A stretch of 64,000 bases of DNA from Monarcha castaneiventris obscurior. Taxonomy: Eukaryota; Chordata; Aves; Passeriformes; Monarchidae. Location: contig JAMPIT010000434.1 of assembly GCA_026261815.1 (NCBI GenBank), positions 17,667,001-17,731,000 on the forward strand, given 5' to 3'. Shown here one piece after another: positions 39,101 to 54,100 of the stretch. Numbering within the stretch: position 1 is the first letter of the stretch; each line of letters starts with the position of its first letter. The notes below the pieces were generated by a model, which worked only from the letters and a program-made list of their open reading frames with translations, had not been told where the DNA came from and searched no databases. A program made the position numbers and the translations under genes.

Positions 39101-42100
39101 TAACTGGAAATCAAATTAGTAACATTGACCCTTATAAATATACTTATGCTTTACTGTAGCTACTAGGGATTTTAGTGCCATTCCATCTCTTATAGAACAG
39201 AAATCAAGGTAAACAACCTTAATTATTCATATAGGGAACATTCTCCTCCACTCTCATGATTTTTAGCTGAAAAAACCCAAACTAAACTTGCTGCACTTAC
39301 TAATAATGCATAGATAATTTTTTCCCACCCCAACTTCCACACTAAAATCTGTAGTTTCACTATTAGAAAGTCAAAAAAGACGAATTATAGCTGTGTATTT
39401 AACCAGAAGTTCATTACTATATGGCAAATACTTTAACACTAAGTTCCAAACTTCTTTTAAAAAAACTGCAATGCAATTATTTTAGTATTAAAAGGATAAA
39501 AAGTAGTTGCACTCAGAAGTTTGATGTTATGCAAAGACTTTTAGTAAATACTTGGTTCTTGTACTTTCTCTCTCCAATGCATGTAGCCTATTCTTGGACT
39601 AGCTGTAAAGCATTAAGGGAAAAGAGTTGGACTAACATTGCTTTATCAACAACAGTAACTTTCAGGTGACTGATACAGGGTTACAGACTCCTAAAAGAGT
39701 ATTATTTTTAACAGTAGAGTGTTTATGAAAACTGCATTTATTCATTGGAAACAGTCAATAATAATGCATTAAAATCACGAGGCATGCAAAAAATCTGATA
39801 GTTAAAACAGCATATAAATTTAGACAAAGGGAAGAAAAAATACTGCAAATCCTTATTCAAAACAGTATTTGTAATGACCTTGGTGGCTTACTGTCAAAAA
39901 TAAAGATTGCAAGATTAGACTGGTAACATATGTTTTGTGTATTTTCTGCATAAAATATATACACTTACCCAGCTCTCTGTAAATCTGTGGTACGCAGTAT
40001 ACAACTGTACATTTGTATGTAAACACATTAATATAGCAATTTCAGATATTATATAAATGCAGGAATTTTTTGGAAAAAAAATATTTTAAGATCTACATCA
40101 AATCTTCCCAGTACATCCAGTAACTAATAAAAACAGGATTCTGCATGGATAGTGAGAACCTGAACTACTCGGTAACCTTTCAGTGTGGCAAGATGCCTCA
40201 AGTGCAGGCGGAATCTGTGGTTTGAGAAGAGCTGCAGAGAATCTGGAACTACTTCTCTGCTGTTTGCTTGTTTTCTCTGAGTTACCAATCCCACACTGCG
40301 AGCAGAGGCGAGCACAGCACCAGCAGTGCCCTGCCCCTGCCTCAGCGCTGCAGCAGTACCTGGATGAAGGTGGCGAGTAAAACACAGCTCATCTCCTGCT
40401 CCAGGATGATCTTGTTCTGAGGGTTATTGTAACAAGCAGCTATTAGCGAAGGGAAGAGCACTTTGATTAAACGAGGATCACTGAAATACTGGAAAGGCAA
40501 CTGGCAGAGTTTTTGCAGCACCGTGGGGTGACGGCCAGATTGTACAATGATCTGAAAATACAAACAGAACAAAATCAAACCACGTGATCTATCTGCTCTT
40601 CTCTTCCTCTTAACCACCAAGGGTGCTGAAGTCATGCTAAAAAAATGAGCACGGATGAGGAGTAAGTACTAAAAATAAAGCCTGTAATATTTAGTTCAAA
40701 TAACTTCTGTTTCAATGTGCAAGTACTGTTTTTACTGTGGAGTAACATAAAAATTATAAAGCTCTGAAAGTTCTTTTTTCTGTATCACCCAGAAAGACAG
40801 CAAATAAACAAAGGATTAATTTACAGATTACAATAAAATAGATTATTTAATACCTTAATTCAAAAGACAAAGAATTATAGCACAGGGACTATTCTAAGTT
40901 AGAGCTATGAAACACAAAACCCCAGTGCCTGCCATTTAAACACACTAAGCACGGGGGAAAAAAATCCAGAAAGAAATCACCAGGATTTTAAAAACCCTCC
41001 CAAAGCCCGACCATCCTTTCCTCGAGCTGGCAATTCAAGAGGACTGTGTTTCATGGGGGATGTCTGCCACGCATTCTCAGGCACCAAAAAGAAAAGGGGA
41101 TTGTGAGCTGCCCAGTGAGGAGTTTCTGTAAGGAGAGACTCGGAGAGATCCTCCCATCTGTATTTCTTATCTCAGTTTCTATCAGTGCCATTGGCTCTAA
41201 AAGGAGAATTGTTTAGATAAATGGGACTGTTGTCATGAAGAAGGCTAAGTTTACAACTGTATACATCTGAAGAAATAAGGGCAATGCTATCACTGGTCTC
41301 CTACAAAGGAACCTTTCCAATTCACTTGATATTCTTATAAAATCTTTGCGATAAACTAAAAAATGCCCAAATCGGATCTGTTCCAAGGAACCTTGATTAG
41401 ACAATTACAATATGAAAGAGCTGTTTGACCCAAAGTTGGCTTTTTGGCATAGGAGGAAGCTTCTATAAGGTTGGAAAACTGTAAAACTGAGGGTCACGAC
41501 TGTAAATTGTACTTGGAAAAACACAATTTTACAGGTACACACCCAGACAAGACTGCATTCAAATTAAAACCAGAAGGACAGAAAGAAGCAGTTGAGACTA
41601 CAGGAACATAAATTACAGGGATTTACAAGTTTTCAAAGCACTTTTAACAATACCTTCAGAGCACACACTAAGTTGATAATGCAGTTCAGTTTAAAAACAA
41701 GATGAACAAAGTAATAGTTTGCATTTTTTTCAGTTCACCAGTCAAAAAAGACATTAAAAACCTTTCAAAATACTGGTAGCAATGTCTTAATGCCCTTAGA
41801 AACAGAAGGAATTTTTAAAAGACAGCCAAAGAAGTGACAATTACGCATACATTCAGACACTGTTTTGAGGAAAATATCACTGAAGCATTTGAATGATTCT
41901 AAGCTCTCAGCTCCCACCCTGTAAGCAAGAGGAGCCCTCCAAGTTTGGGAGTACTGTTGAAATTTTAAATTAACCGGAGTGGTTATTATACTGTTCTATT
42001 TTTCTGTGGTAAATTCTACAATCAGAAAAGTATTTAAAGTCAATCATAATTGTACTAAAATAACTACAACTGGCATTTCTGATCCAGGACAGAACAAGAG

Positions 42101-45100
42101 AACTCTTGATTTCTTTTTAATGGCCACCATACCCTTGATGAACAGGCAGAGGCAAAGAAGTTTCTGGGACTTTTTATTTTTCATTTCACAGTTCACTTCC
42201 TTTACCTGTCCTAAAAATGCCATAGACAGTGAAGTCCTGCCAAACTCACAATGCAGATACCCAAACAGCTTCCATGGAATTATTATTTCATTATCTTTTT
42301 CTTTTCAACCGTTTTCCTACTATGATGTTATCAACATTAAAAATAGGAAGGTATATACAGGGGTTGCTGACTGTTTTAATCTGGTATTTATCACATGTGG
42401 AATCAATTTAATGATTTCAGCTCATTGTACTAATGCAGCTACTAAACATGATACACTGTATTATGTACTCTGAAGAAAAAAAACCCTTACTGAGTCACCC
42501 CTTACTGGAAAAAAAACCAATCAAATAAACCTGCAGCAGAGCACATATTCGTTGTTTCACTGTCAATGGGTGGAGAAAGTGAAGGCCAGCACTTGACTTA
42601 GCAGATGAACAACAAAGAAAACAAATTAAAACCTTGCACTTCTCTTTCTTTTTTTTTTTCCTTTTAACAGTCACTTGGATTAATAATCCCAGGGAGTTCC
42701 GCAGGCTGGAATATGGAATACTCATCTGACAAACTGCTCTCATACAAGACACAAACTCCTTACTGAAATGCAGCTTGCCTCTCCTCCTGCCACACACTGG
42801 GATCCAGATGCATTTACCTAGAATTAGCTTTTCTTGTAGCTCTCTCTCTAGCCTGAAAGTCAGATATGCCTGTCAAATGTAACAAGATCCTAATTAAATC
42901 ACTGCATTTCTGTACAGCCAAGCATTTAAGCACCTGCTTAACTTCAGCTATGTGCCTATGTTTCATTAATATTTGCTTGTGGTTTTCTTTTTCTGAACTG
43001 AGATCTATCAAATTAGTCCAAGCTACTACATTTTTTTTTTTAATACAGAGCAGGCAACTCACATTAATGTTTTGTTTCCTTTTAAAATGTTGCTTATTCT
43101 CAAAATTTATAGATATTCACACAACTTTATTGGTTTCGCCTGTGCTCAGCTGGAATAAATTCCAGCTTATCTTAGTTTATTTATGGCCCAACATGTACTA
43201 AATGTTGGAACAATCCTCTGAAGACTCAAACAACGCACAGGTAGGAGACACAGCAAATAGGTTTCTGAAATGCTATTTCATGAAGCATCAAGGAAGTTTC
43301 CTTTTGTGCCACCAGCCAAACTCCAGGCCCTGATCCATTTTGGAGGTGCAGCCTCTGTTACAGAGCGTGGTGAGAATTCAGCTTTAGCACACCAGAAAGC
43401 ACTGGCCAACACTGCTCTCAATGTAAAAGCCTGCTGAGAAGGAGAGGCTAGAGCTACTCAAATCCTCACCTTTAGGACTGCAATCCTCCCTGGCTGGTGT
43501 CTGTCTGCATTTCCAGGTCCCCCATGCCATGCATGCTGCGCCTGCTGCATCCACAGCTGACTGCCCAGCACCATGAGTGATGTGGTGACCTGTGGCAACT
43601 TTTCACTGAGCAACACCTTTCAAGGTTGCCTATCAGTTATCTTCTGTCACTCCCACCAGTTTATAGCCTTCTGCAGGTCCTGCTAATTTGCTTAATCTCC
43701 AATAGCTGGCAGGTCAGGCTCTCTCCTCTGCCCTACCAGCAATCCATGCTCCCGTGTGACTCTTTGGGAAGTGCACTCTGCTCTCACAAGTGCAATAATC
43801 ATCCCCATGCACTGTACTGGTATTTCTGAAGTTTATCACTTAAGGAAGCATGATTCATGATTTCTGAAGTCTCTAGATGGAATCCATGTTCCCCCCTGTT
43901 TACTCAGGCCAATATTCACTATGAAGTGTATTGCTTGGCCATTTGCTGCAGTTCTCGCTGTGAAAGCCTGAAGCAGTATAAAAGTCAGTCTTTCAAAACA
44001 GACTCCAATGACAAAAGCCAGCAATATGCCACACAGCACTTGAGCAATAAAATAGGACTATCAATCAAAAAAATTAAAAGCTCCATGTGGTATGAAACAG
44101 TAATAAAGTTGTGAGGGGAACTCATCATCCTGCTGGGAGATAAGGCTTCCCCTGTCACTTAGGTAGGGTCTGGCTCCAGACCTGAGGTGACTGCTGGAAG
44201 GATATTCCATGCTGGATCCTCAGTTCTTCCTTGTATGCCCACCAGGACAGCAGCAGCAGCCCTCCTCTCCTGCACTGCTTCCTGGCACCTTGCACAGGAG
44301 CACTTCCCAGGACTGAATGCCTTTTCCAGGGAACTAATAGACCATATGAACCCAAAAACTCGGGTGTGATTTTCCTCTGGGTAGCAAAGGGAAACGCTGC
44401 AGCTCATTTCATTTTTCAGTGAGCTCCAAGGGCCCCAAAATAATGTTCTGATGGTCCTGCAGGAATGAGAATCATAAAAGTGCAGCTCCTTTCCTGCCTT
44501 GCAGGGAGATAATGAGTAGCACACATAGAGGCAACCTTTGCCTGAGAATTAGCAAGGGAAAGATGTTTTGCTGAACACCTCCTAATTCTATTTACACACT
44601 GCATATACACATATTTGTACTTCACTTAATCTTCCTCTGTATTCCTTTTATCAACGAAAACTACCACTACTTTAAAATGAATATGTATGTGGTTTTGTCA
44701 AAGGAGGGTAAAAAATCCTCATAACTAATAGGATCCAGAACTTTGGAATGGTACAGCAATGATACAGAATGTCTCAGCAGTTACATGTCAAAACAGATGT
44801 AAAATCTCACCAATTCAACAGTTAATTTTACAGAAGACTAAAATAAGAATCCTCTTGTTTTTGAAACTGTGTTTTCACAATCAGAAGTGTACAGACACCT
44901 TTTAATAAACAGGATTTTCACTGACAAAACTAAAAGATCAGTCAAACAGTTGAAGAATGACTGTATGTAAAATACTGAACAAATATTAGTTAAACTAATG
45001 TGAATTGATAATTCATATATTCACATCATTCATACATTCATATGCTCTAAATAGACATGTAACAGAGATGCATGCTAGTAATTTATCAAGAACCAGCAGT

Positions 45101-48100
45101 TCAATTAAATTACCCTGTGAAGATTTATTATGGAGTAGCATTTTTGGTGACAACCTGAGTTTCTTTTTCCAAGTTGTAACTGCATTCAAAAAAACAGGAA
45201 CTAAATGAATTTAAAACTGCTCGCTATCTTCCAAAGATTTAAAGAAGATTATGATCCCAGACTGGTTTCCAAAGGTTCTATGTATATATGTTAAATGTTG
45301 TCAGATATTTTGTTAGAGATAACAAAATAAATGGTACAGTGCCAGACCAAGAACTTTTTCACTGCTTGTGTACTACCCAAGGTTAGTCCAGGATTACTGC
45401 ATACTGGAAGTGCTGATTTTTAGAGCAGTATTTAGTCTAGTTCTACTCATGGATTTAGGTTTTCTTGCTTCAGTTGAACATTTGCAGCTCTGTAAAGACA
45501 TCATTCATGTCAGTTATTTCTGTCAATATATACAATAAAACCACTGGAATTATCTTTTAAAGAAGCTAATTCATTTTCTAGCCAGATAGGAGAGTAAGCC
45601 AGCAGCAAACTTGTCTGTGCAAGGGCAAAAGAAAGAACTGAGAAGTGATTCAGTTTGGGAAGAAACCTTGGGAGCAAAGGCATAGCTGGCACTAATGGCA
45701 CTGCTGGGGCACAGCACAGCCCATGCACAAGGTGGAGACACCAGCCAGCAACTGAGCTGCCATCTGAGCCCCTGGCAGTGCCTCCCAGCAGCACAGGGAT
45801 GGCACCCCCATTCCCAGGGAGGCACGGAAACTACGGCTGCTTTCTGCAGCCCATCAGTTTCTTTCATCCACGGCAGAAAGGGAAAATGGACAGCTGAGAA
45901 AGGAAAAAGATTGCCAAGGAGAGAACTGAAATCTGTAGGCACAAACCCAAATGTCAGGTTTTGAACAAAACCTTACAAGTCATCCAAGTGCACTGCTCTT
46001 GTGTGACTAACTCTGCATGAAAATGTCATGTTCTTAGTAGTCTATAGCCAGGCTGATGGTTTTTGTTAATTTTGACCATAATTAGGAGTTGTAGCTCTTT
46101 TATCAAGTGAAAACTGAGACAAAGTTATACTAGTGAGGATACAGGAAAATGCAGTTGGAAACTTCAGAACTTCCTGAAGCAAAACCTTCTTTGGCTCTTG
46201 GAGAAAAGCCTGGCAGTGAAATGGTGTGTTCCACGGGCACTTAGAAACAAATACAGTGCTTATCACCGGGGAGCTCAATTAACTTTCTAGAAAAACATCC
46301 TTCCCAACAGAATTTCTTTTTATTTTTATGAAACGAAGCATTAAAATGTGCCTTTCAACCTGCCTGTGCTCTTCTGCTATAATGTAGTTCACGTTCAGAT
46401 GCAATTTTCTTAGAACAACTCAGCCTAAAAGGTTAATGGTTCTCTGAGGGCCGCTCCTGCCGTCTCCTATCTCAGATGACCTGCGCTTCCGAACTTCAAC
46501 GTGGCCATTATAAACATCATGATCTTAAAATGGTACTTGGTATGGGAACTACTACTGTTTCTTTTCCATGTATTTATCATTTATATAAACGTCAATTCTA
46601 ATTTGTACTAACAACTAATAACTTCATTGAACAGGAACTGTGCATCTAATTTCTGTAAAAGTATTCCATCAAACAGTTAAATCCCTTTGTTTGATGTCAG
46701 GTTATTTACAACTTTGTAAAAGAAGTAAGTCTTTATATTAGTAGTCCAGAGTTTCTCTTCAAAGTCAGATCTGCATTATTTCTTTGCTTCTATATAAACA
46801 GATCTCATACTGCTAGTATTTAATCAGCAGAATATGTCACCACTTAGACTCTTCTTCTGTTTTAAGGTCAAGCTCTTTTCTTTCCATTTTGCAAACTCCA
46901 CTATTGGCAAAGCTCTGAGCAAAGAATGTTCTAAATTCCTCCTAGCATTTCTCATGAATCAGAGCACCATTTCCATGCACAAAGAAAGTTCCAGAATGCT
47001 ACATTCAAATTTAAAAATAAGAATTTTGTCTATTTGAGAAATTCCAGTGTTTATTTTCTTAGCGTCATGTCTAAGCTTTCAGAGAGAAGATAAGGGAGTT
47101 CATGAGTAACATCAGTCTTCCTATAAACCCCATTCTAAGCACTGTCCTTTTAGAGCTCTATGGTTTAAGCAGATTTAGGGGTGCTCTGTGTATAAATCAC
47201 AGAAAAAAATTCTCTCATCAGTTTTTGTGTAATCATCCTAAGACATATGAACATTTAAGATAGGACAAGGGCCAACTACCAGGACAGTGATGCACTGAAA
47301 ATGTAAAAATGTTTATCAAAAGTGATGCTAGTGGAAAATCTAGCAAAAGAAGTTCATTATACAAAGCCTCTGAAAAAATGCAGCCCAAAATGACAACTAA
47401 CAAGTCACCTTAGTTATAAGACAACAAATGAAGTATATATAAGATTATAAGATTCATCTGTAAGATTATAAGATTAAATTCAGCAATAAATAAATAATGT
47501 TAAATGGATATTGTAAAAGATAAACTTCATTACAATGTGATGGAAGGAAAATGGAAACAATTCTAATACGCATTGAGGTTACTTGTGAGTTCAATACATG
47601 TCCAGGCTACAGGATAAAACAGTAATCTAAGTCCTGGAAAAGGTATTAAGGAAAAGCCTAATTTCAGAAGTGATAGCATTTTAACATTTGTTAACATAAA
47701 AATAAACATTTAAATGTGAGGTTATTCTCACGCTTTATGTTAATCACATACTTAAGGACCTTGTCAAACCAAAGGGTATCACTGCTTTCTAGAAAATTCT
47801 AAGCTTCACTGTTTCCACAATAATGTAACAGAAGATCCATATGTTTAAGTGTTGGCCTAATAATTTTTAATTAGAAAATATTATTATAGATCAAATGTAT
47901 GGGAAATAGATATATTCTGTCTGACAAAATAAAAAACCCCATCATGACACATCTCAAATCCTCAGGTATTATTCTGAGCCCTGAAGTGATTAGAATTAGC
48001 CTTTGTAGCCCTGCACTACTTTTGAACAATCATCTTCACACTTAGGTAAAATCTTCAACTTCAATGATGAACTGCTTACAAATTTAAGTTGCTGCTTCGG

Positions 48101-51100
48101 GCATGATTCTCCAGTCTTTCACACAGAATGAAACCCAACTGATCTGAGTGAAGATGATTTAAAGGGTAGAGAAGAAACAGGACCAGTCAACAGAAGTTTA
48201 AGCTGACTGTTGGCTGAGGTTTCCACCAGCATCCTTGGAAACAAAGCTAGTTTGGGTCAAAATCCCCAGAAGGTGTGAATAATTCAAACATTACAGTCTA
48301 AAACACATAAAATCTTTTTGTGTGTCTCAGAGCATTTTCCCTTTTCAAAAGCAAACGTTTTCTGTCACACTCTGAAACCCTCCTCACAAGTAAGCTATAC
48401 AGTCTTGGAATTATTATTCCTAGCACGTTTTGTCTTATGGCTTCCACAAGAAATGTAAAGGGTTTGTCCAAGTATCTAATCATCAACTACAAATCTTGTG
48501 AAACACTGAGCCACTGGACATATTACAGAGCTGGCTGAGACAAAGCTTCAAACAGAGAGCAAGAAAATGGGCTTTTCTGCCACGAAAAATGAGCTACAAT
48601 TTACCCTTTATTAAGGGGAGAGGAAGACGAGCAACATTTTCCATAGTACTTCAATAATGTATTTTGTTCTTTATGTTTCAGTACCGCTTCAATCAAGTGT
48701 GACTTGAACTGAACATGACACAAGGGGTTTGGGCGACTTCTGTGGGCCTCTCGCAGGCTCAGAGCAGCATCCAAGGGCTCAGAAGTGTCAGCTGCTGGAA
48801 CACAGAGCAGGCCGGCGCTCCCTCTGCATGGGGCCGGCCGCGCCGGGGACAGCCACCGCGCCTCTGCAGAGCCTCGGAAAACTGAGAGTTTATGGGAGAA
48901 GCACAGGGAGTTCCCTCACACATGAGGCGAGACAGACAATAGCTCACAAGGCCGATTAAATATTTGCAGGCTTTAGACTTTGTTTTAAGTTTCTGTGTGA
49001 AAAGCAGTTCCCATGCAAAGGGGCGAGCGCCAGGCTGAGTGGGAGCGGGCAGGAGGATGGTGTTGTGCAAGCTCCTGCCTCCGTCCAAACCCAGGGCGGC
49101 CCAGGCCCAGGTCTGAGCTGGGGACAAACTGCTTATTAAGCAGGATTATGCCAAACTCTGTGGTGTTTTTTCGATGTGGATGAAGTTCCACTGGGGATTA
49201 AGCTGAGACCACCAAACTCCTTTTATCCCGACCCAGGAGTAAGATTAGAACGCCTCTCTGGAGGCAGCATCAGCCGATTGCTCCCTCTTTTCCTCTCTAA
49301 GCCTCAGTTATGGACTGTATTTGAAGGCTGTTTAAAGTACTGGCTTTAATAACATTGGGAGATAAGTTTATTCTTTTGTGTTTACAGTTTGAGAGGAAGA
49401 CAATAAGATAAATCCAAATGCATTAATTTCTCACACTAATTCCTATACACTCTCTCTTCTCTTCCCTACAGGAATCAGCCAGTCATCATGAACTGAAACT
49501 AAATACACTTTACTTCAATGCTAAGTCTTTGCTCATATTAAATTACCTTCCCCACATCCTCTCAAAAAACCAAAAAAATCCAGGATGCATTTTGGAATGT
49601 TAGAAATACAATTAAGATGTGACACATGAAATGTGCAGTCTCAAATGCTTCTGACATATTTGATTTGCTTTGTCATAGATCATTCTTAAAAAGTTCATCA
49701 GGAAGCTCAAACAACAACAAAGGTGTCTGACAAATTACCTAAAAGGCATCCCCACTTTTCCCTGACTGCCCAGACAGGAATGCCATCTTTCCTGAAGACA
49801 TTGGTTCACTTAAGTGAATTTATGTGGTCTGAGGATGTAAGGCTGTGAGAGCCAAAGCATACATTTCAGAGCTGCCTTAATGTACTCCGCTTTAACTCGG
49901 GCAGTTTAATCCTTAGGGATTTTTGTTCACAAGCTGAAATGCTTCTAAATGGGAGTCAAGACTACAACTTCACATGAACCACTCACTTGCCAAAATCAGC
50001 TATTCCACAAAATTTACCAGGCATATTTTTTGCTCAAACATATAAAGCTTTAAAACATCAGGGTGTGGGGTTCTTTTTAAAACGTTTAAAGAAAAAACCC
50101 ATAACCTCAACATGAAATCAATACCCCTAAAAATCCCTGTTTGAGAAGAAACTAACAAAATCAGAATTAAGTAATTTCAGATACTATTTACTTACAGACA
50201 GAGATGTTAACAGCATAGTAACTACCAATTCCTGCATCTTTACTCTTGTGCTGTATTTTCATAAACTCCACCTACCAGATCAAAATTGTTCCAGTCCCTC
50301 CAGAGCCCCAAAAGCAACATAAACTATGAAAGTTTAATGATGGCCTCTAGTAAACAACCCATATGGAAACTCTACATATTTTTATAACTTGCAAGTTTTC
50401 CTGTTGACTTCTGATTTTCACAATTTTTCCATTTTAGAAGTATTTTCTTCCTTCCCACTAACACTAGAGAAAACTGGCCACATACTGAAATTCAGTATGC
50501 ACTAACTGTCAAAAGCACAAAATCATTTCCCTACAGAAAGTCACTTTTAGTCTGAAGTCACTTTGTAAGTGTCCCTTGCAGGCCAGTAGTGCCACAGCTA
50601 GGATGTGTCATATACACATATGTCTGTGATATGCACTGTGGGATAAAGTGCCCTGCTACTTTACCACACAAACAAGACCTGCTACATGAAAGAAATGCTT
50701 TAAAAAAATACTGTAAGCCAATCATTTAACAAAGAAGGGAAAATAATCTTGAGAGGAAGCCTTTCTCGGGGAGTAACTACCATGCTTCAGGTGCTGCGAG
50801 TGAGTCTGAAATTTTAAGAGCCTTTCAGATCTGTGCCTACCATACAATATTTCAATTTCCTTACACATTGTATTTTTACCTGTGATACTGCTGTGTGACA
50901 TTTTACATATTTAACATGGGAGAAATTCCCTCCCAAAATATCCTGTAATCTTACTGCTCCATACTCTTTTACCTGGAGCTAGCTGGGATGTCTGAAACAC
51001 GTCTTGCAACAAATTTTCCACACCTATATAGCAAGGAGAAATTTCTAGTAGGTGACTGATACTATCAAATCTAATTCCATGTGCTTCTATTTTCAACATT

Positions 51101-54100
51101 TGGATTACTAGATATTAAGATTTCAATTATTTTTAAGTTTATAATAACATACCTTGTTACAGATGCAAAAGTCTGGGGATAGGAGGTTTGGAGAGAGAAA
51201 TAAGTCAGACTTACACACCTGGAAGACTTTTGGGAATGAAATTGTTCCTTGAAGAAAACATAGTGTGTATGTGAATTTTTAAAGAATTTCTGAGAGAACT
51301 TTTAACTTCTATCTAAAAGCCCTAATTTTATAACAGAGTTCTGAAAAGCTGCACACACTTTTTCTTAACTCTTTCAGCAGAGATTTTGTTTTGCAATCTA
51401 GCAATGGTATCTTCTAGAATTATACAGCTCATATCTTACAAATCCTTAAAGTGAGTGGGATTCTTCTAAAGCACTCTACATACAGTGTGTACCAAAGACT
51501 GGGGGAACAAAAGCTGTTTTTATTTAAAAAAAGGCACAGCAATGCAAATGAACGATCCAACTACTTTTGGAGCCTGTCAGCAAGATCCTGAGTCTGAGGA
51601 TCTGATTTGTGAGGACTTTTCAGATGAAAAATATTCCCTAACTGCAATGAATATGGAAAGATTTCTATTCCCAATACAGCAATGTGAAAGAAACCAAATC
51701 ATCTGTCACTCCTGTTAATTTAATTACAAGACCACATTCAATTATCCAATATAATATGCAAATAAGGTGAGTTGACAGCACATGCTAATTATATTCATTA
51801 TACTAATTAAATCAAACAATGAAAGGGAATAAAAATGTAATGAAATAGAAGGATATTTTTAATTAACAAGAACATTTTAATTAGAAACCGTAATTCTACA
51901 GCCTGATATAGTAGGGTTGGCTATTGAAAGATTGGACATTATTTTTATTACACAGTTTAGCTTCACACGTCTATTCTTGGTATCACGGGACCTGTTTTTG
52001 TAAGGCAGTAGATTAAATGGTGGCCAGAAAAAGAGAATCCCTCTTCCTTGCTCATACTTCCTGAGGAGCAGATGCCTAATAAAGCTGAGCTGCTCTGTGA
52101 AGCAGGGGCTGTCTGGCTCTGTAGTAAACACAAGTTCACGTGCCGACACAAAACAGGGCAGCTCAAGCCTCACCGCTGCCGTTGGAGCATTTCAAATATT
52201 AAAGAAACACTCCTTGCTTTCTGAAATTTTCACTTTCATAACTGATTTATTTCTTCAGTGACAGCAGCTGCCCTGGAAAAGCTTTGTGAAAGTGAAAAAA
52301 AAATAGGAACGAAGGAAAGGAATATTACTAATATATTATATGTGGGCAGAGTCAGCAAAATCACAGTCTTTTTAAAATAAACAGAGCAAGCACTATCAAA
52401 ACACTCAGGAATGTGCTCCTTAGGAATCCATTGTCCTCACTGCTCCTCGACAGAATCACTTGGGCCTGGACCAAGAGCCAGGCGTGGTGGAAACACCAAG
52501 TGGGAGCCCAGGCAGTGCCTCTGCGTGTGGGACCCACCATGAGGGCCCCTCCGGTTCAGGGCTCCTGGAAGCTGTGGGGAAACCTGAATCTCCGAGCTGT
52601 ACAAGAGAAAAGCACTTTCCTTTTTCCTTTTTCATTTGCCACTCAACTAAATAGAAAAACTTTTACAGACACTGGAATAAACGAAGTCAAACCTATATTA
52701 CATTAAATGACTGGCATATGATGCTCTTGGAAGATTTTGTTCTATGAATGTGAAATATTTAGGAAATTGCTGTCTTATGATTTCGACTGCATAGTGGTAG
52801 TAGTTCACTTACTTAAATCACAATACTACTACAGAAGGTCAATGTTGAGGTTGACAGGCTGTAAAACTTCTGTTTTAGAAATCTATCTATTTCCCAAACT
52901 GGGGAACTGGGTTTTTTTGGGTTTTTTTTTTTTGTTTTTTTAAAATAATTAATGCCTTTTTTTCCTTATTCCAGTATGCTGCTTTGGATATTTATCTGTT
53001 GATGAGGGTAGACAAAAGAACCACAAAGAGGACACTGCAAACTCCAAACAACTGTTTGTCCTTTTTTTTTTGAATATTGAAAGCAATGAAAACATACCTC
53101 AGTTTGTAATAAGAAATACAAATTTAGAAAGGAAAAGACTTTAAACTGCAAACATTTCCAAACAAATGTACATTTGACTGCAAGAAGGACCTGAATCTGG
53201 CTTGAAATACGTCAGCAATTGACTCAGCTGAAGTTGGTTCAAATACTAAATAGAGCTATCTGGCTTTATGGAAATTTGTTTTCATAGCTCAAGTCTAGTG
53301 TATCTATTTTTATTATACTGTACTTGCCAGGACTTCAAGCTTACTATTTGAAAACTTTCACTGTGAGACCAATTTTTTATTTTTAGTAGGACTCCCTAGA
53401 TGATCAACAACGAAAGAAAAAATTGGAAGCTCTTAACATAATAAAAAATTAAGCTGTAACTGAATGAATAGAAAGCACTTCCCTCTTCATGAAAGGCAGC
53501 CTGTCTTTAGTGGAAGTCACAACACAAAGAGCACCTTAAAATAATGGCCGTAAGCAAGTCGTACTGCTTTGCCTGGTAGTAAAAGAAAAATTACTTCCTT
53601 CCACTAAAAAACCTTCCCTGTATTTTTCAAGCACCTGAGTGAGGAAAGCTTCAGTTTTTCAAAATGCTTTTTTAAACAAAAAAGTTGAACCAAAATGCCT
53701 CTTCCTTGGTTAAAAACTTATTAATGAGGAATATTAGAAATTACATAAAAAGTTAAGCACGTCATGACATCTAAAATAGTACCTCCAAAGCAAACCACCC
53801 TAGAAGAGAGTCTTAGGTTACGAAAAGAACTGACACACTGTGGCTGTCTGACTGAAGCCCTAAACCTGGCTCTGAAAGCTGCAGAAGCCACCTTCAGTCC
53901 CAAGAACACACGCTGAAGACTCCAGGACCCTGCCAAACACTCATCTGGGAAGCACAGCCCCAGACAAAGGCTCTCCCTCGGTATCTTGGGGGCCCGTGGA
54001 GCCCCACAGCCCCCCATGGCCCGGTGCCTGCTCGCCACGGCCGGACCTTGCCCCCGGGCACCAGCACCGACAGCACTGCAGGCTGGCACTGCTGGAGGAA

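Noticed and set aside
41979..42473. 164-codon plus-strand frame
   Set aside because: Inside a SCAPER intron, antisense, with no domain or repeat-family similarity. Length can arise by chance.
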